64,000 bases of DNA. Origin: Kiloniellales bacterium. Its GTDB lineage: Bacteria; Pseudomonadota; Alphaproteobacteria; Kiloniellales; JAKSDN01. Shown one piece after another: positions 1 through 10,247 of this stretch (position 1 is its first letter; each line of letters starts with the position of its first letter). The position numbers were made by a program, and so were the translations under genes. The stretch covers positions 1 through 64,000 of the forward strand of contig JASJEC010000015.1 of the NCBI GenBank assembly GCA_030064845.1. The letters are read 5' to 3'. The notes below the pieces were generated by a model. The model worked only from the letters and a program-made list of their open reading frames with translations. It did no database searches and was not told the DNA's origin.

Positions 1-3000
1 CGTTGACAGCACTCTCGGAAATGGTGTTCGCCGAAGCGTTGCTGTCGGAGACCGGTCCGACCGCGGACTCGGCGGTGTCGTCGGTCAGGTTGACCGTGAA
101 GCTCTGCACCGAGGTGGAGCCATCGGTCGAGGTCGCGGTGACCTCGACGGTATGGCTGGTCGCGGTCTCGTAGTCGAGCAGGCTGCTGTTCGCGACCGTG
201 ACCACGCCGGTGCTGGCGTCGATGGCGAAGCGCCCGCCCGCGTCGTCCGACAGGCTGTAGCTCACCGTGTCGCTGGCATCGGCGTCGGTCGCCAGTGCGG
301 TGACGCCGACCGCCGTGCCGTTGATTGCGCTCTCGGAAATGGTGTTGGCCGAGGCGTTGGCGTCGGAAACCGGGCCGACCGCGGCCTCCGCTGTGTCGTC
401 GGTCAGGTTGACCGTGAAGCTCTGCACGCTAGTCGAGCCGTCGGTCGAGGTCGCGGTGACCTCCACCGTATGGCTGGTCGCGGTCTCGTAGTCGAGCAGG
501 TCGCCGTCGGCGACCGTGATCACGCCGGTCGTGCCGTCGATGGCGAAGCGCCCGCCCGCGTCGTCGGAGAGTGAATAGCTCACCGTGTCGGTCGCGTCGG
601 CGTCGGCGGCGAGCGCGGTGATGCCGACCGCGGTGCCGTTGGTCGCGCTCTCGGAGACCGTGTTGGCCGAGGCGTTGCTGTCGGAGATCGCGCCGACCTG
701 GGCCTCGCTCGTGTCGTCGGTCAGGTTGACCGTGAAGCTCTGCACCGAGGTCGAACCGTCGGTGCTGGTCGCGGTCACCTCCACCGTGTGGCTGGTGGCG
801 GTCTCGTAGTCGAGCAGCGTGTTGTCCGCGACGGTGATAACGCCGGTGCCGGCGTCGATGTCGAAGCGCCCGCCGGCGTCGTCGCTGAGCGAATAGCTTA
901 CCGTGTCCGTCGCGTCGGCGTCGTTGGCGAGCGCCGTGATGCCGACGGCGGCGCCGTTGGCCGCGCTCTCGGAAATGGTGTTGGCCCCGGCATTGGCGTC
1001 GGAGACCGCTCCGACCGCGGACTCGGCGGTATCGTCGGTCAGGTTGACGGTGAAGCTCTGGACGCTGGTCGAGCCGTCGGTCGAGGTCGCCGTGACCTCC
1101 ACCGTGTGGCTGGTCGCGCTCTCGTAGTCGAGCTGGCTGCTGTCGGCGACGGTGATGACGCCGGTCGTTCCGTCGATCGCGAAGCGCCCGCCGGCGTCGT
1201 CGCTGAGCGAATAGCTGACCGTGTCGGTCGCATCGGCGTCGGTGGCGAGCGCAGTGACGCCGACGGCCGTGCCGTTGACCGCGCTCTCCGAGACCGTGTT
1301 CGCCGAGGCGTTGCTGTCGGAGATTGCGCCGACCTGGGCCTCGCTCGTGTCGTCGGTCAGGTTGACGGTGAAGCTCTGGACCGAGGTCGAGCCGTCGGTC
1401 GAGGTCGCGGTCACTTCGACCGTGTGGCTGGTCGCGGTCTCATAGTCGAGCAACGAGTTGTCGGCGACGTTGATCACGCCGGTGCTGGCGTCGATGGCGA
1501 AGCGCCCGCCGGCGTTGTTGGTCAAGCTGTAGGAAACGGTGTCGCTGCCGTCGGCATCGGTCGCGAGCGCGGTGACGCCGACTGCCGTGCCGTTGGGGGC
1601 GCTCTCGGAAACGCTGTTCGCGGCCGCGTTGCTGTCGGTGACCGGGCCGACCGAGGCCTCCGACGCATCGTCGCTCAGGTTGATCGTGAAGGACTGCACC
1701 GAGGTCGAGCCGTCGGTCGAGGTCGCGGTGACCTCGACGGTGTGCGAGGTCGCGGTCTCGTAGTCGAGCTGGCTGCTGTCGGCGACCGTGATGACGCCGG
1801 TCGTGCCGTCGATGGCGAAGCGCCCGCTGGCATCGTCGCTGAGCGAATAGCTCACCGTGTCGGTCACGTCGGCGTCGGTGGCGAGCGCAGTGACGCCGAC
1901 CGCCGTGCCGTTGACCGCGCTCTCGGAGACCGTGTTGGCCGCCGCATTGCTGTCGGAGATCGCGCCGACCTGGGCCTCGCTCGTGTCGTCGGTCAAGTTG
2001 ACCGTGAAGCTCTGCACCGAGGTCGAGCCGTCGGTCGAGGTCGCCGTGACCTCGACGGTGTGGCTGGTCGCGCTCTCGTAATCGAGCTGGCTGCTGTCAG
2101 CGACGGTGATGACGCCGGTCGTTCCGTCGATGGCGAAGCGCCCGCCGGCGTCGTCGCTCAAGGAGTAGCTGACGGTGTCGGTCGGATCCGCGTCGACCGC
2201 GAGCGCGGTGACGCCGACCGCCGTGCCGTTGACCGCGCTTTCGGAGACCGTGTTGGCCGAGGCGTTGCTGTCGGAGATCGCGCCGACCTGGGCCTCGGAC
2301 GTGTCGTCGGTCAGGTTGACCGTGAAGCTCTGGACGCTGGTCGAGCCGTCGGTCGAGGTCGCGGTGACCTCGAGGGTATGCGAGGTCGCCGCCTCGTAGT
2401 CGAGCTGGCTGCTGTCGGCGACCGTGATCACGCCGGTGTTGCCGTCGATCGCGAAGCGCCCGCCGGCGTCGTCGCTCAGGCTGTAGGTGACCGTGTCGGT
2501 GCCGTCGGCATCGGCTGCGAGGGCGGTGATGCCGACCGCCGTCCCGTTCGCCGCGCTCTCGGAAACCGTGTTCGCCGCCGCGTCGCTGTCGGAGACGGCC
2601 CCGACCGAGTACTCGGAGGTATCGTCGGTCAGGTTGATGGTGAAGCTGCGGACATTGGTGCTGCCGTCGGTGCTCGTCGCCGTGACCTCGATGGTGTGGG
2701 AGGTCGCGGTCTCGTAGTCCAGCGACGCGCTGTCGGCGACGGTCACGACGCCGCTGTTGCTGTCGATCTCGAAGCGCCCGCCGGCGTCGTCGCTCAGGCT
2801 GTAGCTGACCGTGTCGGTGCCATCCGGATCGGTCGCGAAGGCTGTCACGCCGACGGTCGTGCCGTCGACGGCCGACTCCGATACCTGCTCGGCCGCCGCG
2901 TCGGTGTCGGAGATCGCTCCGACCGAGGATTCGTCGGCATCGAGAATGTTGATCGTGAAGTTCTGGACCGCTGTGGAGCCGTCGGTGCTCGTCGCCGTAA

Positions 3001-6000
3001 CCTGGACGGTGTGAGACGTGTCCGTCTCGTAGTCGAGCAGGGTGTTGTTCGCGACCGTGATCACGCCGGTCGTGCCGTCGATCGCGAAGCGCCCGCCGGC
3101 GTTGTCGCTCAGGCTGTAGGTGACCGTATCGGTCGGATCGGCGTCGGCCGCCAGGGCGGTCACGCCGACCGCGGTTCCGTTGGAAGCCAGCTCGGAGATC
3201 TCGTTGGCCGCGGCGCTGCTGTCGGAGACCGGGCCGACCGCGGACTCCGAGGTGTCGTCGGTCAGGTTGACGGTGAAGCTTTGGACGCTGGTCGAGCCGT
3301 CGGTCGAGGTCGCCGTGACTTCGACCGTGTGGCTGGTCGCGGTCTCGTAATCGAGTTGGCTGCTGTCGGCGACCGTGATGACGCCGGTCGTGCCGTCGAT
3401 GGCGAAGCGCCCGCCGGCGTCGTCGCTGAGCGAATAGCTGACCGTGTCGGTCGCGTCGGCGTCGGTGGCGAGCGCAGTGACGCCGACGGCGGTGCCGTTG
3501 ACCGCGCTCTCGGAGACCGTGTTGGCCGAGGCGTTGCTGTCGGTGACCGGCCCGACCTGGGCCTCGCTCGTGTCGTCGGTCAGGTTGACCGTGAAGCTCT
3601 GGGTCGAGGTCGAACCGTCGGTCGAGGTCGCGGTCACCTCGACGGTGTGGCTGGTCGCGCTCTCGTAGTCGAGCTGGCTACTGTCTGCGACGGTGATGAC
3701 GCCGGTCGTGCCGTCGATGGCGAAGCGCCCGCCCGCATCGTCCGACAGGCTGTAGCTCACCGTGTCGCCGGGGTCGGCATCGGTGGCGAGCGCGGTGATG
3801 CCCACGGCGGTGCCGTTGACCGCGCTCTCCGAGATGGTGTTGGCGGCCGCATTGCTGTCGGAGACCGCGCCGACGCTCGCTTCCAGAGTGTCGTCGGTCA
3901 GGTTGACGGTGAAGCTCTGGACCGAAGTCGAGCCGTCGGTCGAGGTGGCGGTCACCTCCACCGTGTGGCTGGTGGCGGTCTCATAGTCGAGCAGCGTGTT
4001 GTCCGCGACGGTGATAACGCCGGTGCTGGCGTCGATGTCGAAGCGCCCGCCGGCGTCGTTGCTGAGCGAATAGCTGACCGTGTCGGTCTCGTCGTCGTCG
4101 GAAGCCAAGGCGGTAATCCCGACCGCGGTGCCGTTGACCGCGCTCTCGGAAACGCTGTTCGCCGCGGCGTTGCTGTCGGAGATCGCGCCGACGGCGGATT
4201 CCGAGGTGTCGTCGGTCAGGTTGACGGTGAAGCTCTGGACCGAGGTCGAGCCGTCGGTCGAGGTCGCGGTCACCTCGACGGTGTGGCTCGGCGCCGCTTC
4301 GTAGTCGAGCAGGGAGTTGTCGGCGACCGTGATGATGCCGGTCGTGCCGTCGATGGCGAAGCGCCCGCCTGCGTTGTTCGAGAGGCTGTAGCTGACCGAG
4401 TCCGTCGCGTCAGCGTCGGCGGCCAGCGCGGTGATGCCGACGGCCGTGCCGTTGGCAGCGTTCTCGGCGACCGTGTTGGCCGACGTGTTGCTGTCGGTGA
4501 CCGGCCCGACCTGGGCCTCGCTCGTGTCGTCGGTCAGGTTGACAGTGAAGCTCTGGATGCTGGTCGAGCCGTCGGTGCTGGTCGCGGTGACCTCGAGGGT
4601 ATGCGACGTCGCCGCCTCGTAGTCGAGCTGGCTGCTGTCGGCGACCGTGATCACGCCGGTGCTGGCGTCGATGGCGAAGCGCCCGCTGGCGTCGTCCGAC
4701 AGGCTGTAGCTGACTGTGTCGGTGGCGTCGGCGTCGGTGGCGAGCGCGGTGACGCCCACCGCCGTGCCGTTGGCCGCGCTCTCCGAGACGCTGTTGGTCG
4801 AGGCGTTGCTGTCCGAGATCGGCCCGACGCCGGCCTCGGCGGTGTCGTCGGTCAGGTTGACCGTGAAGCTCTGGACGCTGGTCGAGCCGTCGGTCGAGGT
4901 CGCGGTCACCTCCAACGTGTGGGAGGTCGCCGTCTCGTAGTCGAGCAGGGAGTTGTCAGCGACGCTGATGACGCCGCTGCTGGCGTCGATGGCGAAGCGG
5001 CCGCCGGCGTTGTCGGACAGGCTGTAGCTGACCGTGTCGGTCGCGTCGGCGTCGGAAGCCAGGGCGGTGATCCCGACCGCGGTGCCGTTGACCGCGCTCT
5101 CTGAGACCGTGTTGGCCGAGGCGTTGCTGTCGGTGACCGGACCGACCTGGGCCTCGCTCGTATCGTCGGTCAGGTTGACCGTGAAGCTCTGGGTCGAGGT
5201 CGAACCGTCGGTCGAGGTCGCGGTCACCTCGACGGTGTGGCTGGTCGCCGCCTCGTAGTCGAGCTGGCTACTGTCTGCGACGGTGATGACGCCGGTCGTG
5301 CCGTCGATGGCGAAGCGTCCGCCCGCATCGTTCGACAGGCTGTAGCTGACCGTGTCGCCAATGTCGGGATCGCTCGCGAGCGCGGTGATGCCGACCGCGG
5401 TACCGTTGACCGCGCTCTCCGAAACGCTGTTCTCAGAGGCGTTGCTGTCCGAGATCGGCCCGACGCCGTCCTCCGCGGGATCGTCGGTCAGGTTGACCGT
5501 GAAGCTCTGCACCGAGGTCGAGCCGTCGGTCGAGGTCGCCGTCACCTCCACGGTGTGGGAGGTCGCGGTCTCGTAGTCGAGCAGGTCGCCGTCGGCGACC
5601 GTGATCACGCCGGTGCTGGCGTCGATGGCGAAACGGCCGCCGGCGTCGTTCGACAGGCTGTAGCTCACCGTGTCGGTCGCGTCGGCGTCGGAAGCCAGGG
5701 CGGTGATCCCGACCGCGGTGCCGTTGGCCGCGCTCTCGGAAACCGTGTTGGCCACCGCGTTGCTGTCGGTGACCGGGCCGACCTGGGCCTCGGCCGTGTC
5801 GTCGGTCAGGTTGACGGTGAAGCTCTGCACCGAGGTCGAGCCGTCGGTCGAGGTCGCGGTCACCTCGAGGGTATGCGACGTCGCCGCCTCGTAGTCGAGC
5901 TGGCTGCTGTCAGCGACCGTGATCACGCCGGTGGTGCTGTCGATGGCGAAGCGCCCACCGGCGTCGTCGGAGAGACTGTAGCTGACCGAGTCCGTCGCGT

Positions 6001-9000
6001 CGGCGTCGGTGGCGCGCGCGGTGATGTGGACCTGGGTGCCATTGGCGGCGCTCTCGGAGATCGTGTTGGCCACCGCGTTGCTGTCGGTGACCGGCCCGAC
6101 CTGGGCCTCCGCCGTGTCGTCGGTCAGGTTGATGGTGAAGCTCTGCACCGAGGTCGAGCCGTCGGTCGAGGTCGCCGTGACCTCGACGCTGTGCGAGGTG
6201 GCCGCCTCGTAGTCGAGCTGGCTGCTGTCGGCAACCGTGATCACGCCGGTGCTGGCGTCGATGGCGAAGCGCCCGCCGGCGTCGTTCGACAGGCTGTAGC
6301 TCACCGTGTCGCTGGCATCGGCGTCGGTCGCCAGGGCTGTGACGCCGACGGCGGTACCGTTCACCGCGCTCTCGGAGATCGTGTTGGCGGAAGCGTTGCT
6401 GTCGGAAACGGGGCCGACCGCGGCCTCCGCCGTGTCGTCGGTCAGGTTGACCGTGAAGCTCTGGACCGAGGTCGAGCCGTCGGTCGAGGTCGCGGTGACT
6501 TCCACCGTATGGCTCGTCGCGGCCTCGTAGTCGAGCTGGCTGCTGTCAGCGACGGTAATGACGCCGGTCGTGCCGTCGATGGCAAAGCGCCCGCCGGCGT
6601 CGTCGGAGAGGCTGTAGCTCACCGTGTCGGTCGCGTCCGCGTCGACCGCGAGCGCGGTGACGCCGACCGCCGTGCCGTTGACCGCGCTTTCGGAGACCGT
6701 GTTGGCCGAGGCGTTGCTGTCGGTGACCGGACCGACCTGGGCCTCCGCCGTGTCGTCGGTCAGGTTGACCGTGAAGCTCTGGACGCTGGTCGAGCCGTCG
6801 GTCGAGGTCGCCGTGACCTCGACGGTGTGGCTGGTCGCCGACTCGTAGTCCAGCAGGCTGCTGTTCGCAACCGTGATGACGCCGGTGGTGCCGTCGATGG
6901 CGAAGCGCCCGCCGGCGTTGTTCGACAGGCTGTAGGAGACCGTATCCGTCGCGTCGGCGTCGGTGGCCAACGCTGTGATCCCCACCGCCGTGCCGTTGGC
7001 CACGGTCTCCGAGATCGTGTTGGCCTCGGCGTTGGCGTCGGTGACCGGCCCGACCGCGGCCTCCGCCGTGTCGTCGGTCAGGTTGATCGTGAAGCTCTGC
7101 ACCGAGGTCGAGCCGTCGGTCGAGGTCGCCGTGATCTCGATGGTGTGGGAAGTGGCGGTCTCGTAGTCGAGCAGCGTATTGTCGGCGACGGTGACGACAC
7201 CGGTGCTGCTGTCGATGGCGAAACGCCCGCTCGCGTCGTCGCTCAGAGCATAGCTAACCGTGTCGCTCGCGTCCGCGTCGGTCGCGAGGGCCGTGATGTG
7301 GACGGCGGTGCCGTTGGCGGTGTCCTCGGAGATCGTGTTTGCTACCGCGTTGCTGTCGGAGACCGGTCCGACCGCCGCTTCCGCCGTGTCGTCCGTCAGG
7401 TTGACCGTGAAGCTCTGCACCGAGGTCGAGCCGTCGGTCGAGGTCGCCGTGACCTCGACGATGTGGAATGTGGCGGCCTCGTAGTCGAGTTGGCTACTGT
7501 CAGCGACAGTGATGACGCCGGTCGTGCCGTCGATGGCGAAGCGCCCGCCGGCGTCGTTCGACAGGCTGTAGGAGACCGTATCCGTTGCATCGGCGTCGGT
7601 GGCCAGCGCGGTGACGCCGACGGCGGTGCCGTTCACCGCGCTCTCGGAGATGGTATTGGCCGAGGCGTTGGCGTCGGTGACCGGACCGACCGCGGCCTCC
7701 GCCGTGTCGTCCGTCAGGTTGACCGTGAAGCTCTGCACCGAGGTGGAACCGTCGGTCGAGGTCGCCGTGACCTCGACGGTGTGGCTGGTCGCGGCCTCGT
7801 AGTCGAGCTGGCTACTGTCTGCGACGGTGATGACGCCGGTCGTGCCGTCGATGGCAAAGCGCCCGCCGGCGTCCTCGGAGAGGCTATAGCTCACGGTGTC
7901 GCTGGCGTCGGCATCGTCCGCCAGGGCCGTGATGCCCACGGCCGTGCCGTTGACCGCGCTCTCGGAGATCGTATTCGACGAGGCATTGCTGTCAGTGATC
8001 GGCCCGACGCCGGCCTCGGCCGTGTCGTCGGTCAGGTTGACGGTGAAGCTCTGGACGCTGGTCGAGCCGTCGGTCGAGGTCGCCGTGACCTCGACGGTGT
8101 GGCTGGTCGCCGTCTCGTAGTCCAGCAGGCTGCTGTTCGCGACCGTGATGACGCCGGTGGTGCCGTCGATGGCGAAGCGCCCGCCGGCGTTGTTAGAGAG
8201 GCTGTAGGTGACCGAGTCCGTCGCATCCGCATCGGTCGCGAGCGCCGTGATGCCGACCGCCGCGCCGTTGGCGGCGCTCTCGGAGATCGTGTTGGCCTCG
8301 GCGTTGTCGTCGGTGACCGGCCCGACGGTGGCCTCGGCCGTGTCGTCGGTCAGGTTGACGGTGAAGGTCTGGACCGAGGTCGAGCCATCGGTCGAGGTCG
8401 CCGTAACCTGGACGGTGTGCGACGTGTCCGCCTCGTAGTCGAGCAGCGTATTATCCGCCACCGTCACCACGCCGGTGGTGCTGTCGACCGCAAAGCGCCC
8501 GCCGGCGTCGTCCGACAGGCTGTAGCTGATGGTGTCGGTCGCGTCGGCATCCGTGGCGAGCGCAGTCACGCCGACGACCGTGCCGTTGGCCGCGCTCTCG
8601 GAGACGCTGTTCGCCGAGGCGTTGCTGTCTGAGACGGGGCCGACCGCGGCCTCGGTGGTGTCGTCGGTTAGGTTGACCGTGAAGTTCTGCGTCGAGAAGG
8701 AGCCGTCGGTGGAGGTCGCGGTGACCTCGACGGTATGGGACGTCGCCGACTCGTAGTCGAGCAACGAGCTGTCGGCGACACTGATCACGCCTGTGGTGCC
8801 GTCGATCACGAAGCGGCCGCCAGCGTCGTCCGACAGGCTGTAGCTCACCGTATCGCTGGCGTCCGCGTCGGTGGCCAGCGCGGTAATGCCGACCGACGCC
8901 CCGTCAGCTGCACTCTCGGAAACGGTGTCGGCTGCCGGGTCGCTGTCGGAAATCGCCGACGCCGTGAACTCCGAGGTGTCGTCGTTCAGGCTTACGCTGA

Positions 9001-9265
9001 AGCTCTGGGCGACGGTCGCCCCGCCGGTGTCGGTGACCACGACGCCGATCGTATGGGCCGTCACGGTCTCGTAGTCCAGCAAGGTGCCATCGGCCACGGT
9101 GATCACGCCGCTGACCTGGTCGATCGCGAAACGCCCGCCAGCGTCATTGCTCAACGCGAAGCTGTAGGTCTCGCCCGCGACGGGGTCGGCGACGGTGACA
9201 GTGCCGACCGGGGTGCTGTCGGGCGCGTTCTCGCCGATCGTGCCGCCCGTGATCTCAAGGGTGCT
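1..9265 (-). repeat. Tandem 318-bp coding repeats (about 29 copies)
   Basis: The unit length is 318 bp (106 codons), and the repeat phase holds across the whole region. One unit near 2811-3126 is a codon shorter (315 bp). Copies share long stretches of near-identical DNA, such as the segment encoding NFTVNLTDD. The first, N-terminal unit (around 8970-9265) is the most divergent; those further in are the most alike, suggesting expansion or homogenisation by recombination. The period and coding nature rule out a CRISPR array. Confidence 0.9.
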
Positions 9266-9865
9266 CGCCGCGGCCGAGCTTGACTGTTGTGGGGCGGCGG
9301 ACGGTCCGGCCGTGCCGGCGGCGGCCGGGGCGACGGTAGCCGTATCCGAAGCCTCGGCGTCACCGTTAGTCGCGCTCCTGAAGTTCCGGGCGATGGGGGC
9401 GTCGCCTTCAGGGCCGGATCGTCCCTCGGCCTCAACGGTGCGCCTGGGCGAGCCGGAGGAGAACACGGGAGAGGTATCGACCCCCCGGATGTCGCCAAAC
9501 CCCTGATTCTGGAACTGCGGCGGCTCTTCGGCCGACGCATCGGGAGTCGGCTCACTCTCGCCCTCAGGCACTTCGACGGTCGGGAGATCGACCTGCGGCG
9601 CGGCGGCCCCTTGCGCCGCGTCCTTGAAGGCCTCGGCCTCGACCTGGCTGCCGTAGTGCAGGTTGGGGTTGGCAACCTGTTCCTCGACGACCGGCGTGTC
9701 CTCGACCGGCTCGCGGGCCTCCTCCTCTAGGTCGGCGGGCGTCGTGGGAACATCGAGGATATCCGGCTCATCGGCGCCGTGGTTCAGCTGCGCTTTCTCG
9801 GCATCCGACGATGCTTCATCCTTGGGCGCCCGCTGATCCTCGGGCTTGGGCCCTTTGTCCTCCAT
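1..9865 (-). CDS. Giant cadherin-like repeat adhesin, type I secreted (5' part; 3' end outside window)
   Basis: The minus strand reads open in one frame from an ATG at 9865 to the window edge, at least 3,288 codons. A good ribosome binding site (AGGAGAG) lies 6-7 bases before the ATG. The first ~200 residues are acidic, Pro/Ala-rich and without a Sec signal peptide, as expected of a type I substrate. After that come about 29 copies of a 106-residue unit with the cadherin-like signatures ATDADATDTVSYSL, GGRFAID, TGVITVAD and LLDYE; in cadherins the equivalent acidic positions bind calcium. The type I exporter operon starts divergently about 380 bases away, which fits a secreted, surface-bound adhesin. 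The C-terminus, where the secretion signal and RTX motifs are expected, is not visible. The substrate or partner bound by this protein cannot be told. Confidence 0.9.
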   Translation of the reverse strand, partial: MEDKGPKPEDQRAPKDEASSDAEKAQLNHGADEPDILDVPTTPADLEEEAREPVEDTPVVEEQVANPNLHYGSQVEAEAFKDAAQGAAAPQVDLPTVEVPEGESEPTPDASAEEPPQFQNQGFGDIRGVDTSPVFSSGSPRRTVEAEGRSGPEGDAPIARNFRSATNGDAEASDTATVAPAAAGTAGPSAAPQQSSSAAASTLEITGGTIGENAPDSTPVGTVTVADPVAGETYSFALSNDAGGRFAIDQVSGVITVADGTLLDYETVTAHTIGVVVTDTGGATVAQSFSVSLNDDTSEFTASAISDSDPAADTVSESAADGASVGITALATDADASDTVSYSLSDDAGGRFVIDGTTGVISVADSSLLDYESATSHTVEVTATSTDGSFSTQNFTVNLTDDTTEAAVGPVSDSNASANSVSESAANGTVVGVTALATDADATDTISYSLSDDAGGRFAVDSTTGVVTVADNTLLDYEADTSHTVQVTATSTDGSTSVQTFTVNLTDDTAEATVGPVTDDNAEANTISESAANGAAVGITALATDADATDSVTYSLSNNAGGRFAIDGTTGVITVANSSLLDYETATSHTVEVTATSTDGSTSVQSFTVNLTDDTAEAGVGPITDSNASSNTISESAVNGTAVGITALADDADASDTVSYSLSEDAGGRFAIDGTTGVITVADSSQLDYEAATSHTVEVTATSTDGSTSVQSFTVNLTDDTAEAAVGPVTDANASANTISESAVNGTAVGVTALATDADATDTVSYSLSNDAGGRFAIDGTTGVITVADSSQLDYEAATFHIVEVTATSTDGSTSVQSFTVNLTDDTAEAAVGPVSDSNAVANTISEDTANGTAVHITALATDADASDTVSYALSDDASGRFAIDSSTGVVTVADNTLLDYETATSHTIEITATSTDGSTSVQSFTINLTDDTAEAAVGPVTDANAEANTISETVANGTAVGITALATDADATDTVSYSLSNNAGGRFAIDGTTGVITVANSSLLDYESATSHTVEVTATSTDGSTSVQSFTVNLTDDTAEAQVGPVTDSNASANTVSESAVNGTAVGVTALAVDADATDTVSYSLSDDAGGRFAIDGTTGVITVADSSQLDYEAATSHTVEVTATSTDGSTSVQSFTVNLTDDTAEAAVGPVSDSNASANTISESAVNGTAVGVTALATDADASDTVSYSLSNDAGGRFAIDASTGVITVADSSQLDYEAATSHSVEVTATSTDGSTSVQSFTINLTDDTAEAQVGPVTDSNAVANTISESAANGTQVHITARATDADATDSVSYSLSDDAGGRFAIDSTTGVITVADSSQLDYEAATSHTLEVTATSTDGSTSVQSFTVNLTDDTAEAQVGPVTDSNAVANTVSESAANGTAVGITALASDADATDTVSYSLSNDAGGRFAIDASTGVITVADGDLLDYETATSHTVEVTATSTDGSTSVQSFTVNLTDDPAEDGVGPISDSNASENSVSESAVNGTAVGITALASDPDIGDTVSYSLSNDAGGRFAIDGTTGVITVADSSQLDYEAATSHTVEVTATSTDGSTSTQSFTVNLTDDTSEAQVGPVTDSNASANTVSESAVNGTAVGITALASDADATDTVSYSLSDNAGGRFAIDASSGVISVADNSLLDYETATSHTLEVTATSTDGSTSVQSFTVNLTDDTAEAGVGPISDSNASTNSVSESAANGTAVGVTALATDADATDTVSYSLSDDASGRFAIDASTGVITVADSSQLDYEAATSHTLEVTATSTDGSTSIQSFTVNLTDDTSEAQVGPVTDSNTSANTVAENAANGTAVGITALAADADATDSVSYSLSNNAGGRFAIDGTTGIITVADNSLLDYEAAPSHTVEVTATSTDGSTSVQSFTVNLTDDTSESAVGAISDSNAAANSVSESAVNGTAVGITALASDDDETDTVSYSLSNDAGGRFDIDASTGVITVADNTLLDYETATSHTVEVTATSTDGSTSVQSFTVNLTDDTLEASVGAVSDSNAAANTISESAVNGTAVGITALATDADPGDTVSYSLSDDAGGRFAIDGTTGVITVADSSQLDYESATSHTVEVTATSTDGSTSTQSFTVNLTDDTSEAQVGPVTDSNASANTVSESAVNGTAVGVTALATDADATDTVSYSLSDDAGGRFAIDGTTGVITVADSSQLDYETATSHTVEVTATSTDGSTSVQSFTVNLTDDTSESAVGPVSDSSAAANEISELASNGTAVGVTALAADADPTDTVTYSLSDNAGGRFAIDGTTGVITVANNTLLDYETDTSHTVQVTATSTDGSTAVQNFTINILDADESSVGAISDTDAAAEQVSESAVDGTTVGVTAFATDPDGTDTVSYSLSDDAGGRFEIDSNSGVVTVADSASLDYETATSHTIEVTATSTDGSTNVRSFTINLTDDTSEYSVGAVSDSDAAANTVSESAANGTAVGITALAADADGTDTVTYSLSDDAGGRFAIDGNTGVITVADSSQLDYEAATSHTLEVTATSTDGSTSVQSFTVNLTDDTSEAQVGAISDSNASANTVSESAVNGTAVGVTALAVDADPTDTVSYSLSDDAGGRFAIDGTTGVITVADSSQLDYESATSHTVEVTATSTDGSTSVQSFTVNLTDDTSEAQVGAISDSNAAANTVSESAVNGTAVGVTALATDADVTDTVSYSLSDDASGRFAIDGTTGVITVADSSQLDYETATSHTVEVTATSTDGSTSVQSFTINLSDDASEASVGPVTDSNAAANSVSESAPNGTAVGVTALATDADGSDTVSYSLTNNAGGRFAIDASTGVINVADNSLLDYETATSHTVEVTATSTDGSTSVQSFTVNLTDDTSEAQVGAISDSNASANTVSESAVNGTAVGVTALATDADATDTVSYSLSDDAGGRFAIDGTTGVITVADSSQLDYESATSHTVEVTATSTDGSTSVQSFTVNLTDDTAESAVGAVSDANAGANTISESAANGAAVGITALANDADATDTVSYSLSDDAGGRFDIDAGTGVITVADNTLLDYETATSHTVEVTATSTDGSTSVQSFTVNLTDDTSEAQVGAISDSNASANTVSESATNGTAVGITALAADADATDTVSYSLSDDAGGRFAIDGTTGVITVADGDLLDYETATSHTVEVTATSTDGSTSVQSFTVNLTDDTAEAAVGPVSDANASANTISESAINGTAVGVTALATDADASDTVSYSLSDDAGGRFAIDASTGVVTVANSSLLDYETATSHTVEVTATSTDGSTSVQSFTVNLTDDTAESAVGPVSDSNASANTISESAVN

Positions 9866-10247
9866 TCACTGCTCTCCTGTCCGGGTGCGGGCTATCCACC
9901 GCGGCCGTCACCCGAGTTCCCCGACAAGCCTGGCGATGAGTTGATCTCGGTCGCGCCAATACCACTTAGATTGTCGTATTTTTGCATTAAGAGCTTAAGA
10001 AACAACTGCCCCCAATACTTAATCTTTACTAACTAAAGTATTTATACCTCAGAATTTCAGATAAAATTTTGCGCGCGGGCGATCTCCCAAAAAAACTTGT
10101 TTTTATCGAGGTTTAGCTTTTCACGTCGTTAACCAAAACGAAATCGTACGAAGTCACAATTTTAGGTGTTTCTGGGCTTTGACATAGTCTTTTTTTACTA
10201 TGCTGATAGCCCATGGTGAGAGGAAGACCTTGGGTCAAGAGTTGTCC
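9866..10247. other. AT-rich divergent intergenic region between adhesin and exporter operon
   Basis: This 380-base stretch is far more AT-rich than its surroundings, especially from about 9950 to 10200, with several A and T runs. It must hold the promoters of the giant adhesin (minus) and of the type I secretion operon (plus). I see no RNA gene in it. The composition is typical of a regulated region, for example one bound by an H-NS/MucR-like protein, but no specific operator could be recognised. Confidence 0.6.
10179..10209 (+). promoter_or_regulatory. Possible promoter of the type I secretion operon
   Basis: A perfect TTGACA -35 hexamer lies at 10179-10184 in the AT-rich region. No strong -10 hexamer follows at ideal spacing; weak candidates lie around 10199-10209. 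If it is active, transcription begins near 10215, which argues against the ATG at 10200 and for a start at 10230-10248. Confidence 0.3.

Noticed and set aside
788-8632. Very long plus-strand open frames (1,438 and 1,131 codons) in the adhesin region
   Set aside because: They are antisense to the 318-bp tandem repeats. The period is a multiple of three and the DNA is GC-rich, so a stop-free antisense frame repeats automatically. The products are Gly/Arg/Val/Asp-rich low-complexity sequence with no ribosome site.
1-9265. CRISPR array or satellite DNA
   Set aside because: The unit is 318 bp, coding and without unique spacers; the copies differ as protein repeats do.
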